Below are positions 25,032 through 33,199 of a stretch of DNA of 37,605 bases, piece after piece. The notes beneath the pieces are model-generated. The model searched no databases, had not been told where the DNA came from, and worked only from the letters and a program-made list of their open reading frames with translations. This DNA is from DATKLX01 sp035542155 (GTDB lineage Bacteria > Chloroflexota > Anaerolineae > Anaerolineales > Anaerolineaceae), in assembly GCA_035542155.1 (NCBI GenBank), contig DATKLX010000010.1:1-37605 (forward strand). The letters run 5' to 3'. The position numbers and the translations under genes are program-made. How positions within the stretch are numbered: the first letter of the stretch is position 1; each line of letters starts with the position of its first letter.

Positions 25032-26105
25032 ATGTCTGTTTTCCGATATCCATTTGCTTTCACCGAGGACGATGCAAACGAAATAAAAGGTTCACTGGAC
25101 CTGGAAGAGCCGCTTCCCTTCGAAAATAATCGAGGAAGCGGTTTTTTTCGTCCCGGCAGGCTCACCCTGGAGGGGTGCGAGAGCCTGAACCTGGTTTTCT
25201 ATCACAGCCAGGCAACCGCTGCCTTGATGTACCTGCGCAACCTGCCGGTGGACCGCCGCCTGATGGAATTTACGGGTCTGGATGCGGATTACGTGGCCCA
25301 GACCCGGCAGCTTATCCTCCCCGGCCAACTGTGCCTTGGCTCGCACCGGTCGAAGCTGATGGGAGCGGCGATCAGCGATGTGATCGGGTCGCCGGCGATG
25401 TCGGCCAGGCTGAAAGGCTGCCAGCAACAGAACATCGCGGTTTTTCCCATCGCGCGCGAAGGGCTGAAATACCAGGCCACCGAAGCAATCTTCGATAATT
25501 ATGGCTTCTACTGCGACGAAATCATCCTCGACGCGCACCACGTGTTCGACAGCAGCGTGCCTGTCTATAACCGCAAAGTCGAGATGACCCTCTTCAAAGA
25601 TAAGGACCTGGATATCTCTCAAAAGCAGAACATTGCTGTGGCCTTCATCGCCGACAGCATCGCCAGCGGGCTGGTGATGAAGGAAACGATCCTCAAAGTC
25701 AAGGAGCGGTTCAGCGCCATAGAGCGGATAGAAGTCCTGGCGCCGCTGGCGACGATCCGCGGCCTGTCGCGCCTGGCCCGCGGAGACTGCGCACAGAAAC
25801 TCGGGACGCGGGTGCACGTCTTCGAAACGATCCTGAACGCCCTGCCCCCGGATTACTACTATTCAGCGCATTACAACGTACCGGAGCTGCACATCCGCCC
25901 GGACCTGGAGAAAGAGTACCGTGAGTGGTGGGGCCGCGACAGCGCCGGCAACTGGATTGCAGATACCGCGTGCGCCGGTTATGGCTGGAGCGAATCGTTT
26001 TTCTCGCCGCGCAAGCAGATCGAGATGATCAACTCCCAACTCGAGAGCCGCCACCAGCTCAAGATCGCCGAAATCATCGAGAGAAATATCGACCGTTTTT
26101 CTTGA
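25032..26105 (+). CDS. Divergent uracil-phosphoribosyltransferase-like protein
   Basis: The start is the ATG at 25032, with GAGGAG 5 nt upstream; an in-frame ATG at 24951 has no such site. The 357-residue protein has a unique N-terminus (1-100) and then pieces resembling uracil phosphoribosyltransferase. FPIAREGL (138-145) resembles the family's VPILRAGL. EIILDAHHVFDSSVPVYNRK (163-182) resembles the nucleobase loop region. ADSIASG (207-213) resembles the PRPP loop DPMLATGGS. The second Gly and the Ser of that loop are replaced (SGLV), so PRPP binding may be weak or altered. The gene lies upstream of a cytosine deaminase, which makes uracil, so a role in base salvage or sensing fits. A terminator-like hairpin lies within codons 27-39. 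The family match is by eye and needs a profile search. Confidence 0.6.
   Translation: MSVFRYPFAFTEDDANEIKGSLDLEEPLPFENNRGSGFFRPGRLTLEGCESLNLVFYHSQATAALMYLRNLPVDRRLMEFTGLDADYVAQTRQLILPGQLCLGSHRSKLMGAAISDVIGSPAMSARLKGCQQQNIAVFPIAREGLKYQATEAIFDNYGFYCDEIILDAHHVFDSSVPVYNRKVEMTLFKDKDLDISQKQNIAVAFIADSIASGLVMKETILKVKERFSAIERIEVLAPLATIRGLSRLARGDCAQKLGTRVHVFETILNALPPDYYYSAHYNVPELHIRPDLEKEYREWWGRDSAGNWIADTACAGYGWSESFFSPRKQIEMINSQLESRHQLKIAEIIERNIDRFS
25110..25148 (+). terminator. Terminator-like hairpin with seven T residues inside the PRTase-like coding region
   Basis: CCGCTTCC (25110-25117) pairs with GGAAGCGG (25134-25141), and TCGA (25120-25123) pairs with TCGA (25130-25133). The stem is 12 bp with a 2-nt bulge and a 6-nt AAATAA loop. 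TTTTTTT (25142-25148) follows at once. By form it is an intrinsic terminator, yet it is 78 nt inside the gene as called. It may act as an attenuator, or show that the true start is downstream (next in-frame ATG near 25227). Confidence 0.65.
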
Positions 26106-26118
26106 ATTGGGGTCCTAC

Positions 26119-26148
26119 TTGCAAAATGACGGTGGATTGCCTTACAAT
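26119..26148 (+). promoter_or_regulatory. Candidate promoter of the cytosine deaminase/transporter operon
   Basis: TTGCAA (26119-26124) and TACAAT (26143-26148) are separated by 18 bp in the 103-bp gap between the PRTase-like and deaminase genes. It would let the downstream genes be transcribed independently of the hairpin at 25110-25148. Confidence 0.5.
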
Positions 26149-26208
26149 AAACGGCAGCGTTCAAGATCAAAGAAACCCACATCTAAACACTTCGCGGAGG
26201 AAAACTCC

Positions 26209-26652
26209 ATGGTCGATTACGAAAAACTGCTCCAGGTGGCGTTGGAGGAAGCGAGATCGGGCTACGCGGAAGGCGGCGTTCCGGTGGGAGCCTGCCTGGC
26301 AGACCAGGATGGCAACATCCTCGGCCGCGGGCACAACCAGCGCGTCCAACAAGGCGACCCGACCATTCACGGCGAGACCGATGCCTTCAAGCAAGCCGGC
26401 CGGCAGCGGGGTTACAGGAATAAAATCATGGTGACTACCCTGGCCCCGTGCTGGTACTGCTCTGGATTGATCCGTCAATTCAATATCGGGACCGTGGTGG
26501 TCGGCGAGTCGGTCAACTTCGAGGGCGGGGTCGCCTGGCTCAGAGAAAACGGCGTGAATTTAATCGACCTGCACAACCAGGAATGCATCGACCTGATGCG
26601 TAACTTCATCCTTGAGAAGCCGGAGCTGTGGGCAGAAGACATTGGCGAGTAA
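26209..26652 (+). CDS. Cytosine deaminase of the yeast Fcy1 type
   Basis: The 147-residue protein starts at an ATG 8 nt after GGAGG (26196-26200). It is a zinc-dependent cytidine/deoxycytidylate-deaminase fold enzyme. HGE (54-56) gives the zinc His54 and catalytic Glu56. PCWYC gives Cys81 and Cys84. The match to yeast Fcy1 is unusually close by recall: EGGVPVGACL, LGRGHNQR, HGE rather than the common HAE, LAPCWYCSGLI, VVVGESVNF and the C-terminal PELWAEDIGE. It would convert cytosine to uracil plus ammonia, not act on nucleosides. Bacteria more often use the unrelated CodA for this reaction. The next gene, 60 bp on, encodes the transporter binding protein. Confidence 0.88.
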   Translation: MVDYEKLLQVALEEARSGYAEGGVPVGACLADQDGNILGRGHNQRVQQGDPTIHGETDAFKQAGRQRGYRNKIMVTTLAPCWYCSGLIRQFNIGTVVVGESVNFEGGVAWLRENGVNLIDLHNQECIDLMRNFILEKPELWAEDIGE

Positions 26653-26712
26653 TTTCGGTGTTTCAAACCGCGCGAAATCGTGAACCAAACCTATCGAAAA
26701 ATGGAGAGAGAA

Positions 26713-27747
26713 ATGTCTAAAAAAGCTTCCCTGTTCGTTTCGATTGTCATGGTGTTCAGCCTCGTCCTCAGCGCCTGCGCGCAGGTCACCTCCACACCGG
26801 CGGCGACCGCGCCGGCCGCGCCGGCCAGCACACTGCTCAAGGTATATGGTGCGTACGCAACCCCAATCCAGGAGCCCTGGGACGGCGTCATCCACGCCGC
26901 GCTGAATAAGGCTAAAGCGGACGGCAAAATCGAGTACAGCTACACGGAGAACATCGGCTATTCGGGTGACATGGAACGGGTGCTGCGCGAGATCGCTGAT
27001 AAGCAGAAGCCCGACCTGATCGTGGGGGATGCGTTTGGGAATGAGGAAGCGATCCGCCGCGTAGCCAAGGATTACCCGAACATCGCGTTTGCCTTCGGCT
27101 CCGGCAACGGTCCGACCGACCCCAACGTCGCGGTTTTCGACAACTGGATCCACGAGCCGGCTTACCTGCTGGGCATGCTGGCGGGTGGCCTGACCAAGTC
27201 CGGAACCATCGGTGTAGTCGCCGCGATGCCGATCCCCGAGGTCAACCGGATCGTCAACGCCTTTATCGCCGGAGCGAAAGAGATCAATCCGAAATCCAAA
27301 GTGCTGGTATCCTTTATCAACAGCTTCTTCGACCCGGCCGCGGCCAAAGAGGCCGCGATTGCCCAGATCGACGGCGGCGCGGACGTGCTCTTTGCTGAGC
27401 GCTTTGGGGTGATCGAAGCGGCCAAGGATAAGGGCCTGTGGGCGTTTGGCAACATGAGCGACCAGAACGAGCTGGCTCCTGACCAGGTGGTCAGCAGTGC
27501 GGTCTGGAATATGGACCCGACCATCAGCTACCTGATCACCCAAGTGAAAGCCAAGACTTTTACCGCCCAGGATCTGAAAGACTTCAGCATGATGGGCAAG
27601 GGCGGCGCCAGCCTGGCTCCCTTCCACAACACTGAGAGCAAAATCCCCGCCGACCTGCTGAAAAAGGTGAAGGATAAGGAAGCGGCGATCAAATCCGGCG
27701 CTTTCCGCGTCGACATCAACGAGGCGGCGCCTCAGGCTGTTAACTGA
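26713..27747 (+). CDS. BMP-family substrate-binding lipoprotein (nucleoside type)
   Basis: I chose the ATG at 26713; the ATG at 26701 lies so that GGAGAGAG falls between the two starts. The 344-residue protein has a lipoprotein signal with the lipobox VLSAC and Cys22, followed by a Thr/Ala-rich linker. It has the BMP (basic membrane protein/purine-binding) fold: Rossmann-like halves, with a ligand region around KPDLIVGDAFGNEEAIRRVAKDYP and a conserved GTIGVVAAMPIPEVNRIVNAF. It binds its ligand outside the membrane and delivers it to the ABC transporter encoded 3 nt downstream. Family members bind nucleosides, and given the neighbouring deaminase a base or cytosine-related ligand is also possible. 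Confidence 0.88.
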   Translation: MSKKASLFVSIVMVFSLVLSACAQVTSTPAATAPAAPASTLLKVYGAYATPIQEPWDGVIHAALNKAKADGKIEYSYTENIGYSGDMERVLREIADKQKPDLIVGDAFGNEEAIRRVAKDYPNIAFAFGSGNGPTDPNVAVFDNWIHEPAYLLGMLAGGLTKSGTIGVVAAMPIPEVNRIVNAFIAGAKEINPKSKVLVSFINSFFDPAAAKEAAIAQIDGGADVLFAERFGVIEAAKDKGLWAFGNMSDQNELAPDQVVSSAVWNMDPTISYLITQVKAKTFTAQDLKDFSMMGKGGASLAPFHNTESKIPADLLKKVKDKEAAIKSGAFRVDINEAAPQAVN

Positions 27748-27750
27748 TCG

Positions 27751-29289
27751 ATGACTGAAACGCCAGGACAAGCCGCTCCCGCGGTGGAGATGAAAGGCAT
27801 CACCAAGCGGTTCGGGAGCGTGATCGCAAACAACCAGATTCATTTCGAGCTACGTAAGGGTGAAGTTCACGCCTTACTGGGTGAAAATGGGGCCGGAAAA
27901 ACGACCCTGATGCGCATCCTCTACGGCCTGTACCACGCCGACGAGGGTCAGGTGTGGGTGGACGGCCGGCCCGTACAGATTCATTCACCGCGGGACGCTA
28001 TCCAGGCCGGGATCGGGATGGTCACCCAGCATTTTTCCGTGGTGCCCACGCTGACCGTCGCTGAAAACCTGGCGCTGGGACGCGAAGGGAGCCCGGTATA
28101 CCAGCCGGCGGCTTTGGAAAACCAGGTGGCGCAGCTCTCCCGGCATTACGGCATTCCGGTCCAGCCGGGAGCGCTCGTCCGCCACCTCTCGGTGGGTGAG
28201 CAGCAGCGGGTTGAGATCCTGAAGGCCCTGTCGCGGGATGCGCGGGTGCTCATCCTGGACGAACCGACCGCCGTGCTGGTTCCTCAGGAAGTGGAAGTGC
28301 TCTTCGAGGCTCTCGAGCGGCTGTGCCAGGCAGGGCTTTCGGTGGTTTTTATCAGTCATAAACTACACGAGGTGATGGCGGTCTGCGACCGGATCACCGT
28401 TCTGCGCGATGGGAAGGTGGTGGGCTCGGTTGAGAAGGCAGTGACCACCCCGACCGGCCTGGCGCGGATGATGGTGGGCCGCGAAAACTTTGGGGTCACC
28501 CGCCAGGGTGAGCGGGCTGCCAGCCAGGCAGTCCTCCAGGTCGAACGGCTTTCGGCGCGCAACCGCAAGGGGTTGGAGGCGCTGCACGAAGTTACACTGG
28601 AGGTCCAGGCCGGGGAAATCCTGGGGATTGCCGGGGTATCTGGTAACGGGCAAACCGAGCTTTCCCAGGTGCTGAACGGGATGCTCAAGCCTACCGGCGG
28701 GCGGGTGTTGGTTGGAGGAAAAAATGTGACCGGCCTGCCCCCGGCCCAGCTTTCTGCCGCGGGGGTAGGCCGTATTCCCGAGGACCGCAGCTCAGGCGTG
28801 GTGGCCGAGCTGACCGTGGCGGAGAATCTGGTCCTCGACCAGTTGGATGTCTTTGTCAGCGGCGGGAGGCTGGACCGCAAGCGGATCAACGCCAACGCGC
28901 AGACTCTGATCCGCGAGTACCAGATCAAAGCTGCGCCGGAAGATCGCACCCGAACGCTATCGGGGGGGAACATGCAGAAGGTGATCCTGGCGCGCAACCT
29001 CTCTAGAAATCCGCAGGTGGTGATCGCCGCGCAGCCGACTCGCGGGCTGGACGTTGGCGCCACGGATTACGTGCGCAGCAAGCTGCTCGAACAGCGGGCG
29101 CGCGGCTCCGCGGTGCTGCTCATCTCCGAAGACCTGGATGAGATCATGGCCCTGGCCGACCGGATCGGGGTGATTTACGAGGGGCGGTTGATGGGTATTC
29201 TACCCGGCAAAGAGGCCACGGTCGAGAACCTAGGGTTGATGATGTCGGGGCACCCGCTGGACCAGATCGCTTCCGAAAGGGAGGCGTGA
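27751..29289 (+). CDS. Nucleoside-type ABC transporter ATPase with two ABC domains
   Basis: The 512-residue protein joins two ATPase domains. The first has Walker A GENGAGKT (44-51), signature LSVGEQQ and Walker B VLILDEPTA. The second has a degenerate Walker A, GVSGNGQTE, which the family usually shows, signature LSGGNMQ and Walker B-like VVIAAQPTRGLD. This is the architecture of the ATPase partner of BMP-type nucleoside importers and related sugar importers. It begins 3 nt after the binding-protein stop codon and ends 1 nt before the first permease. Confidence 0.93.
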   Translation: MTETPGQAAPAVEMKGITKRFGSVIANNQIHFELRKGEVHALLGENGAGKTTLMRILYGLYHADEGQVWVDGRPVQIHSPRDAIQAGIGMVTQHFSVVPTLTVAENLALGREGSPVYQPAALENQVAQLSRHYGIPVQPGALVRHLSVGEQQRVEILKALSRDARVLILDEPTAVLVPQEVEVLFEALERLCQAGLSVVFISHKLHEVMAVCDRITVLRDGKVVGSVEKAVTTPTGLARMMVGRENFGVTRQGERAASQAVLQVERLSARNRKGLEALHEVTLEVQAGEILGIAGVSGNGQTELSQVLNGMLKPTGGRVLVGGKNVTGLPPAQLSAAGVGRIPEDRSSGVVAELTVAENLVLDQLDVFVSGGRLDRKRINANAQTLIREYQIKAAPEDRTRTLSGGNMQKVILARNLSRNPQVVIAAQPTRGLDVGATDYVRSKLLEQRARGSAVLLISEDLDEIMALADRIGVIYEGRLMGILPGKEATVENLGLMMSGHPLDQIASEREA

Positions 29290-29290
29290 G

Positions 29291-30346
29291 TTGCTTAATC
29301 TGAAAATCGAGCGCCAGCCAGCGCCGGTCTGGCTGCGGACGCTGATCCCGGTGGCCGCCGCTCTGGCGACTTTCGTGCTTACCTCGGTGTTGCTGGTATT
29401 GGCCAGAGCCGATCCACTGCAGGCCTATTACCACTTCCTGATCTCTCCGCTATCTTCCCAGGTCAGCGCACTGGAGGTGCTGGTCAAATCCACACCGCTG
29501 ATGCTGACCGGCGCGGCGGCTGCGTTTGCCTTTTCGACCGGGTACTATAACATCGGTGGAGAAGGGCAGCTCTACGCCGGGGCGGTGGCAGGAGCCTGGT
29601 TAGGAATCGTCCTCAAAGGCGTGTCCCCGGCGATTGGGATCCCGCTGATGATCCTGGGCGGGTTCATCGCCGGGATGCTCTGGGCGCTGCTGCCCGCGTT
29701 GCTGAAAGTCCGCCTGAACGTGGACGAGGTGGTGACCACGCTGCTGCTCAATTCGGTAATCCTCTTCATCGTCAGCTTCCTGCTCAACGGGGTGTGGCGG
29801 GACCCGGTCTCGCAGTGGCCGCAATCGCCGGAGATCACTATGGGAACGGTCTTTTTTAAGCTTGTCCCGCGCTCGCGGCTGCACCTGGGGTTTATCATCG
29901 CCCTGATGGTGCTCGCGGTGATGTGGTTCATCCTCAATCACAGCGCGTTGGGACTGCGTATGCGCGCGGTGGGGCAGGGCAAAGAAGCCGCGCGCTTCGC
30001 GGGGATCGATGTCAACCGCACGACGCTGATCGCTGCGCTGGTAAGTGGGGGAATTGCCGGGTTGGCGGGGGTGGGCGAAGTCGCCGGGATCCATTTCCAC
30101 CTGATCGATTCGATCTCGGACGGGCTGGGATACAGCGGGGTCATTGTCGCCACGCTGGGTGGGTTGAATCCGGTGGGGGTTGGGCTTTCGGCGCTGTTTA
30201 TCGGCCTGATCCAGACCGGGGCGCAGTCGGTCAGCCGGGCGATGAACGTCCCGGTATACCTGGGTCAGATCGTTCAGGCGACGCTGCTGCTGGTCACCCT
30301 GGCCCTGTTGTTCCTCCAGAACTACCGGGTGAGCAGGAGGAGATGA
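29291..30346 (+). CDS. Nucleoside-type ABC transporter permease 1
   Basis: This 351-residue protein starts with TTG at 29291, with GGGAGG upstream and the ATPase stop codon just before. It has eight to ten hydrophobic segments and the BMP-type permease pattern: GAAAAFAFSTGYYNIGGEGQ near 77-96, NVDEVVTTLLLN and LGLRMRAVGQGKEAARFAGI. The next permease gene starts 1 nt after its stop codon. Together they form the heterodimeric channel. Confidence 0.92.
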   Translation: MLNLKIERQPAPVWLRTLIPVAAALATFVLTSVLLVLARADPLQAYYHFLISPLSSQVSALEVLVKSTPLMLTGAAAAFAFSTGYYNIGGEGQLYAGAVAGAWLGIVLKGVSPAIGIPLMILGGFIAGMLWALLPALLKVRLNVDEVVTTLLLNSVILFIVSFLLNGVWRDPVSQWPQSPEITMGTVFFKLVPRSRLHLGFIIALMVLAVMWFILNHSALGLRMRAVGQGKEAARFAGIDVNRTTLIAALVSGGIAGLAGVGEVAGIHFHLIDSISDGLGYSGVIVATLGGLNPVGVGLSALFIGLIQTGAQSVSRAMNVPVYLGQIVQATLLLVTLALLFLQNYRVSRRR

Positions 30347-30347
30347 G

Positions 30348-31259
30348 ATGGATGCATTCCTGGTTGGCCTGATCGCAGCCACCTTGCGGGTAGCCACCCC
30401 GCTGATCTACGGCACCCTGGGCGAGCTGTTCTGCGAGCGCTCGGGGGTGCTGAACCTGGGGATCGAGGGGACGTTATTCCTGGGTGCATTCACCGGTTTC
30501 GCCGCCGCCTATTTGAGCGGCTCACTGTGGATTGGGATGCTCGCGGCGATCCTGGCGGGAGCACTTTCCGGGTGGCTGATGTCGCTACTGGCAGTCCGGC
30601 TGGGGGTGAACCAGCACGTTTCCGGCCTGGGGATTACCCTGTTGTGGACCGGTTTTTCTCTGTTCGGCTTCCGCCTGATTTTTGGCGAGCCGAAGATTAA
30701 CCCGACGGTCCAGGCCTTCCAGCCTCTTTCGCCCTTCGGGGACACGCCGATGCTGGGCCCGATCTTCAACCAGCACATCCTGACCTACGCTGCCCTGGCG
30801 ATCGTGCCGCTGGTGTGGTGGATCATGTACCGGACGAAATTTGGGCTCAATTTCCGTGCGGTGGGGGAAAACCCGGAGGCGGCGGATGCGGCCGGCCTGA
30901 ACGTGTATGCGATCCGCACCCAGGCATTGATGATCGGCGGTGCGCTGATGGGGATCGGGGGCGCGTTCCTCTCGCTGGCGCAGTTGGGCTCGTTTACCTT
31001 TGGCATCGTCGCCGGGAGGGGTTGGGTGTGCATCGCGCTGATCATCTTCGCCGACTGGCAGGCAGGGCGGGTGTTGTGGGGGGCGCTGCTCTTCGGGGGC
31101 GTGGCAGCCCTGCAACTGCGCCTGCAGACGCTGGGGCTCAAGCTGCCTTACGAGCTGTTCCTGGCCCTGCCGTACCTGGTGACGATCCTGGCGCTGGTGG
31201 TCGCAGGGCGAAACGTGTCTGCGCCGGCATACCTGTTGAAGGCTTACCGGAGGGAATGA
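30348..31259 (+). CDS. Nucleoside-type ABC transporter permease 2
   Basis: The 303-residue protein starts at the ATG at 30348, with AGGAGGAG a few nucleotides upstream. It has about eight membrane helices and the sister-permease motifs GELFCERSGVLNLGIEGT and GLNFRAVGENPEAADAAGL. It completes the importer with the previous permease, the ATPase and the lipoprotein. The operon appears to end here: the next gene is on the opposite strand, with only a small hairpin between them. Confidence 0.92.
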   Translation: MDAFLVGLIAATLRVATPLIYGTLGELFCERSGVLNLGIEGTLFLGAFTGFAAAYLSGSLWIGMLAAILAGALSGWLMSLLAVRLGVNQHVSGLGITLLWTGFSLFGFRLIFGEPKINPTVQAFQPLSPFGDTPMLGPIFNQHILTYAALAIVPLVWWIMYRTKFGLNFRAVGENPEAADAAGLNVYAIRTQALMIGGALMGIGGAFLSLAQLGSFTFGIVAGRGWVCIALIIFADWQAGRVLWGALLFGGVAALQLRLQTLGLKLPYELFLALPYLVTILALVVAGRNVSAPAYLLKAYRRE

Positions 31260-31330
31260 GGATCGAGAACTGAGAACCGGAGGAAGAGAACAGAAATTAG
31301 AGGACAGTGAACAGTCATGTGGTTTCCTGT

Positions 31331-31349
31331 CCTGGACGGACAGTCCAGG
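31331..31349. other. Small hairpin between converging operons
   Basis: A perfect 7-bp inverted repeat (CCTGGAC/GTCCAGG) has a 5-nt loop and no T-run on either strand. It lies between the permease stop codon and the end of the minus-strand operon and may be a weak shared terminator. Confidence 0.4.
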
Positions 31350-31376
31350 GCGAGGAGCTGTAATTTCCTGGGACGG

Positions 31377-31874
31377 TTAATCCGCCAGCGCGCGCCAGAG
31401 GCGGTCGAGGGCAAAAAAGGCGGCCGCGGCAAGCAGGACCACCCAGATGAAGGAGAGCTGGATCTGGACGGTGCGGAGGGCGAGGGCAGCGATAAGCCCC
31501 AGGCCGAGGCAGAAGGCCAGACTTAAATAATGCCTGCGCAAAAGAGCACCCGCATTTCCGAGGGAAGGGTCCTGGTGCAAGGAGCGGGCGAGAAGATCCA
31601 GATCCCAGGCGGCGAGGGCGAGCGCGGCGGCGGAGATCATCCAGGATGGCGCGATGGAAGAGAGCAGGCCTACTGCTGCCAGGCCGGCGCTACTGATGAG
31701 GAGGGCGAAGGTCACCCAGGCGCGCTTCCAGCGATTGGGAAGCAGCCAGATGAGGAGGAGAAAGAGACTGGCGCCAAGGCCAATCCAGATTCCCATGCTG
31801 GCAAAGGGATAAGCCAGGCAGGCTGTTGAGGCCAGGGCGGCGGCAAGGGAAAAGGGGCGAGGCGGAATGCTCAT
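31377..31874 (-). CDS. Small membrane protein at the end of the second MoxR-DUF58 operon
   Basis: I placed the start at the ATG at 31874 (MSIPPRPF), because longer reading overlaps the DUF58 gene and adds Pro/Ala/Arg-rich residues of no domain character. No ribosome-binding site is obvious, so the start is uncertain. The 165-residue product has four to five hydrophobic stretches in pairs, with a charged region (DLDLLARSLHQDPS) between them. The family is not recognised. It follows the DUF58 gene by 44 nt and is probably part of the same operon. Confidence 0.6.
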   Translation of the reverse strand: MSIPPRPFSLAAALASTACLAYPFASMGIWIGLGASLFLLLIWLLPNRWKRAWVTFALLISSAGLAAVGLLSSIAPSWMISAAALALAAWDLDLLARSLHQDPSLGNAGALLRRHYLSLAFCLGLGLIAALALRTVQIQLSFIWVVLLAAAAFFALDRLWRALAD

Positions 31875-31918
31875 GGGAAGAAACGGTTCTCGAATCTTGG
31901 TTCTCGGCTCTCGTTTTT

Positions 31919-33199
31919 TTACCGTCCTTGCTGAATCCGCAGGTGGGCCAGCTTCTCCCGCACCAGGGGCGAAAGAGGCTGGGTGACCTGCCAATCGATC
32001 ACCGGCACCCAGAGCTGGGTAATCTTGTGGATCTCGAGGCGGCGCTCCATTTCGGCGAGGCGGATTGCCAGGAGCGTCGCCGGGTCACTGGCAAAGATTT
32101 GCCTGGCATAAGCGATGGGATTGGGGCTGATCAGCAGAACCTGGTATCCCAGGCCGCGCAGGCGGGGGAACAACCGCCAATCGTTGGAGGCCAGCGGGCT
32201 GATGATCAGGATGGTCGAATGGCTGGAGAACATCTGAACCGGCAGAGCTTCGAGGCCACTCAAGCTACCCTCGGCGTCAGGGCGTACCCTTGCCAGGGTG
32301 TGCAGGATGCGGTTGAGTTGCACCTTACCGTAGCCGGGGAAGACGCGGAAGGCCTTTTTCCCGTAAACGAGCAGACTGACACGGTTACCCTGGCGCAGGA
32401 GCACTTCAGCCAGCGAGGCGGCGGCGCGGACCGAGTGCTCGAAGAGGCTTTCGTCGCCAACGTGGATATCCGTTTTACGCCGCGCGTCCAGGATCAGGCC
32501 AATGTCGGCGATCTCCTCCTGCTCGAACTCCTTGGTGAAGAATTTGCGCGGGTGGCGGGCGGTCAGGCGCCAATCGAGCCGGCGCAGGCTGTCGCCGGGG
32601 TGATATTCACGGATACCCCAGAAATCGGTGCCGTTTCCGCCCAGCCGGGCAGGGATTGCGCCGGTCGAATGGAGCGTGCGTTGCGGGCGCAGGGGGAGCG
32701 GGCGGAATCGCTGCAGGTCGGGCTGGACATAGATTCGCGCTGCGGCAGGGATTTCGATCCAGGTTTCGAACAGTCCGAAGGGGTCGCTGGCTACGGCCTG
32801 GATCGTTTTCCAGGAAAAGCTTCCGCGGCGCGTCTCGAAGGAATAGGTGAAGAGGAGCTCTTCGCCGGCAGCCAGAGAGACGCTCCGGCGAAGCGAGCCA
32901 ACGATTATCCGCATGCCTGGTTGGAGCGGGTCGAGCAGGCGCAGGTGCGGGATCGCGCCGCCCTGATTGCGAAGGTGTACACTGACTTCAATCGTGGGAA
33001 CGTCCCCCCCATCCATTTTTTCGGCGCTGCGCTGGGCGGCGATCTGGATCTTCTCCGCCGGGACGGACTGCAGGATTCCCATTCCCAGATAGGCCAGGAA
33101 CGGCAGGCACAGCCAGGCCAGGCCGCCGCTGCGGGTCAGCAGGGCAGTGAAGAGCAAGCCAAAGATGACCAGGAAGAGGGTCAGGACTTTACCGGTCAT
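31919..33199 (-). CDS. DUF58 domain protein with degenerate MIDAS
   Basis: The 426-residue protein has two membrane helices near the N-terminus (about 6-23 and 27-47), a beta-rich region (60-160), then the DUF58 core with FWGIREYHPGDSLRRLDW (193-210). The MIDAS position reads DARRK (238-242), so both serines of D-x-S-x-S are gone and metal binding is unlikely. This differs from the other DUF58 protein in the window, which keeps DGSRS and has no membrane helices. It overlaps the MoxR gene by 11 nt, indicating coupled translation. Confidence 0.87.
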   Translation of the reverse strand: MTGKVLTLFLVIFGLLFTALLTRSGGLAWLCLPFLAYLGMGILQSVPAEKIQIAAQRSAEKMDGGDVPTIEVSVHLRNQGGAIPHLRLLDPLQPGMRIIVGSLRRSVSLAAGEELLFTYSFETRRGSFSWKTIQAVASDPFGLFETWIEIPAAARIYVQPDLQRFRPLPLRPQRTLHSTGAIPARLGGNGTDFWGIREYHPGDSLRRLDWRLTARHPRKFFTKEFEQEEIADIGLILDARRKTDIHVGDESLFEHSVRAAASLAEVLLRQGNRVSLLVYGKKAFRVFPGYGKVQLNRILHTLARVRPDAEGSLSGLEALPVQMFSSHSTILIISPLASNDWRLFPRLRGLGYQVLLISPNPIAYARQIFASDPATLLAIRLAEMERRLEIHKITQLWVPVIDWQVTQPLSPLVREKLAHLRIQQGR

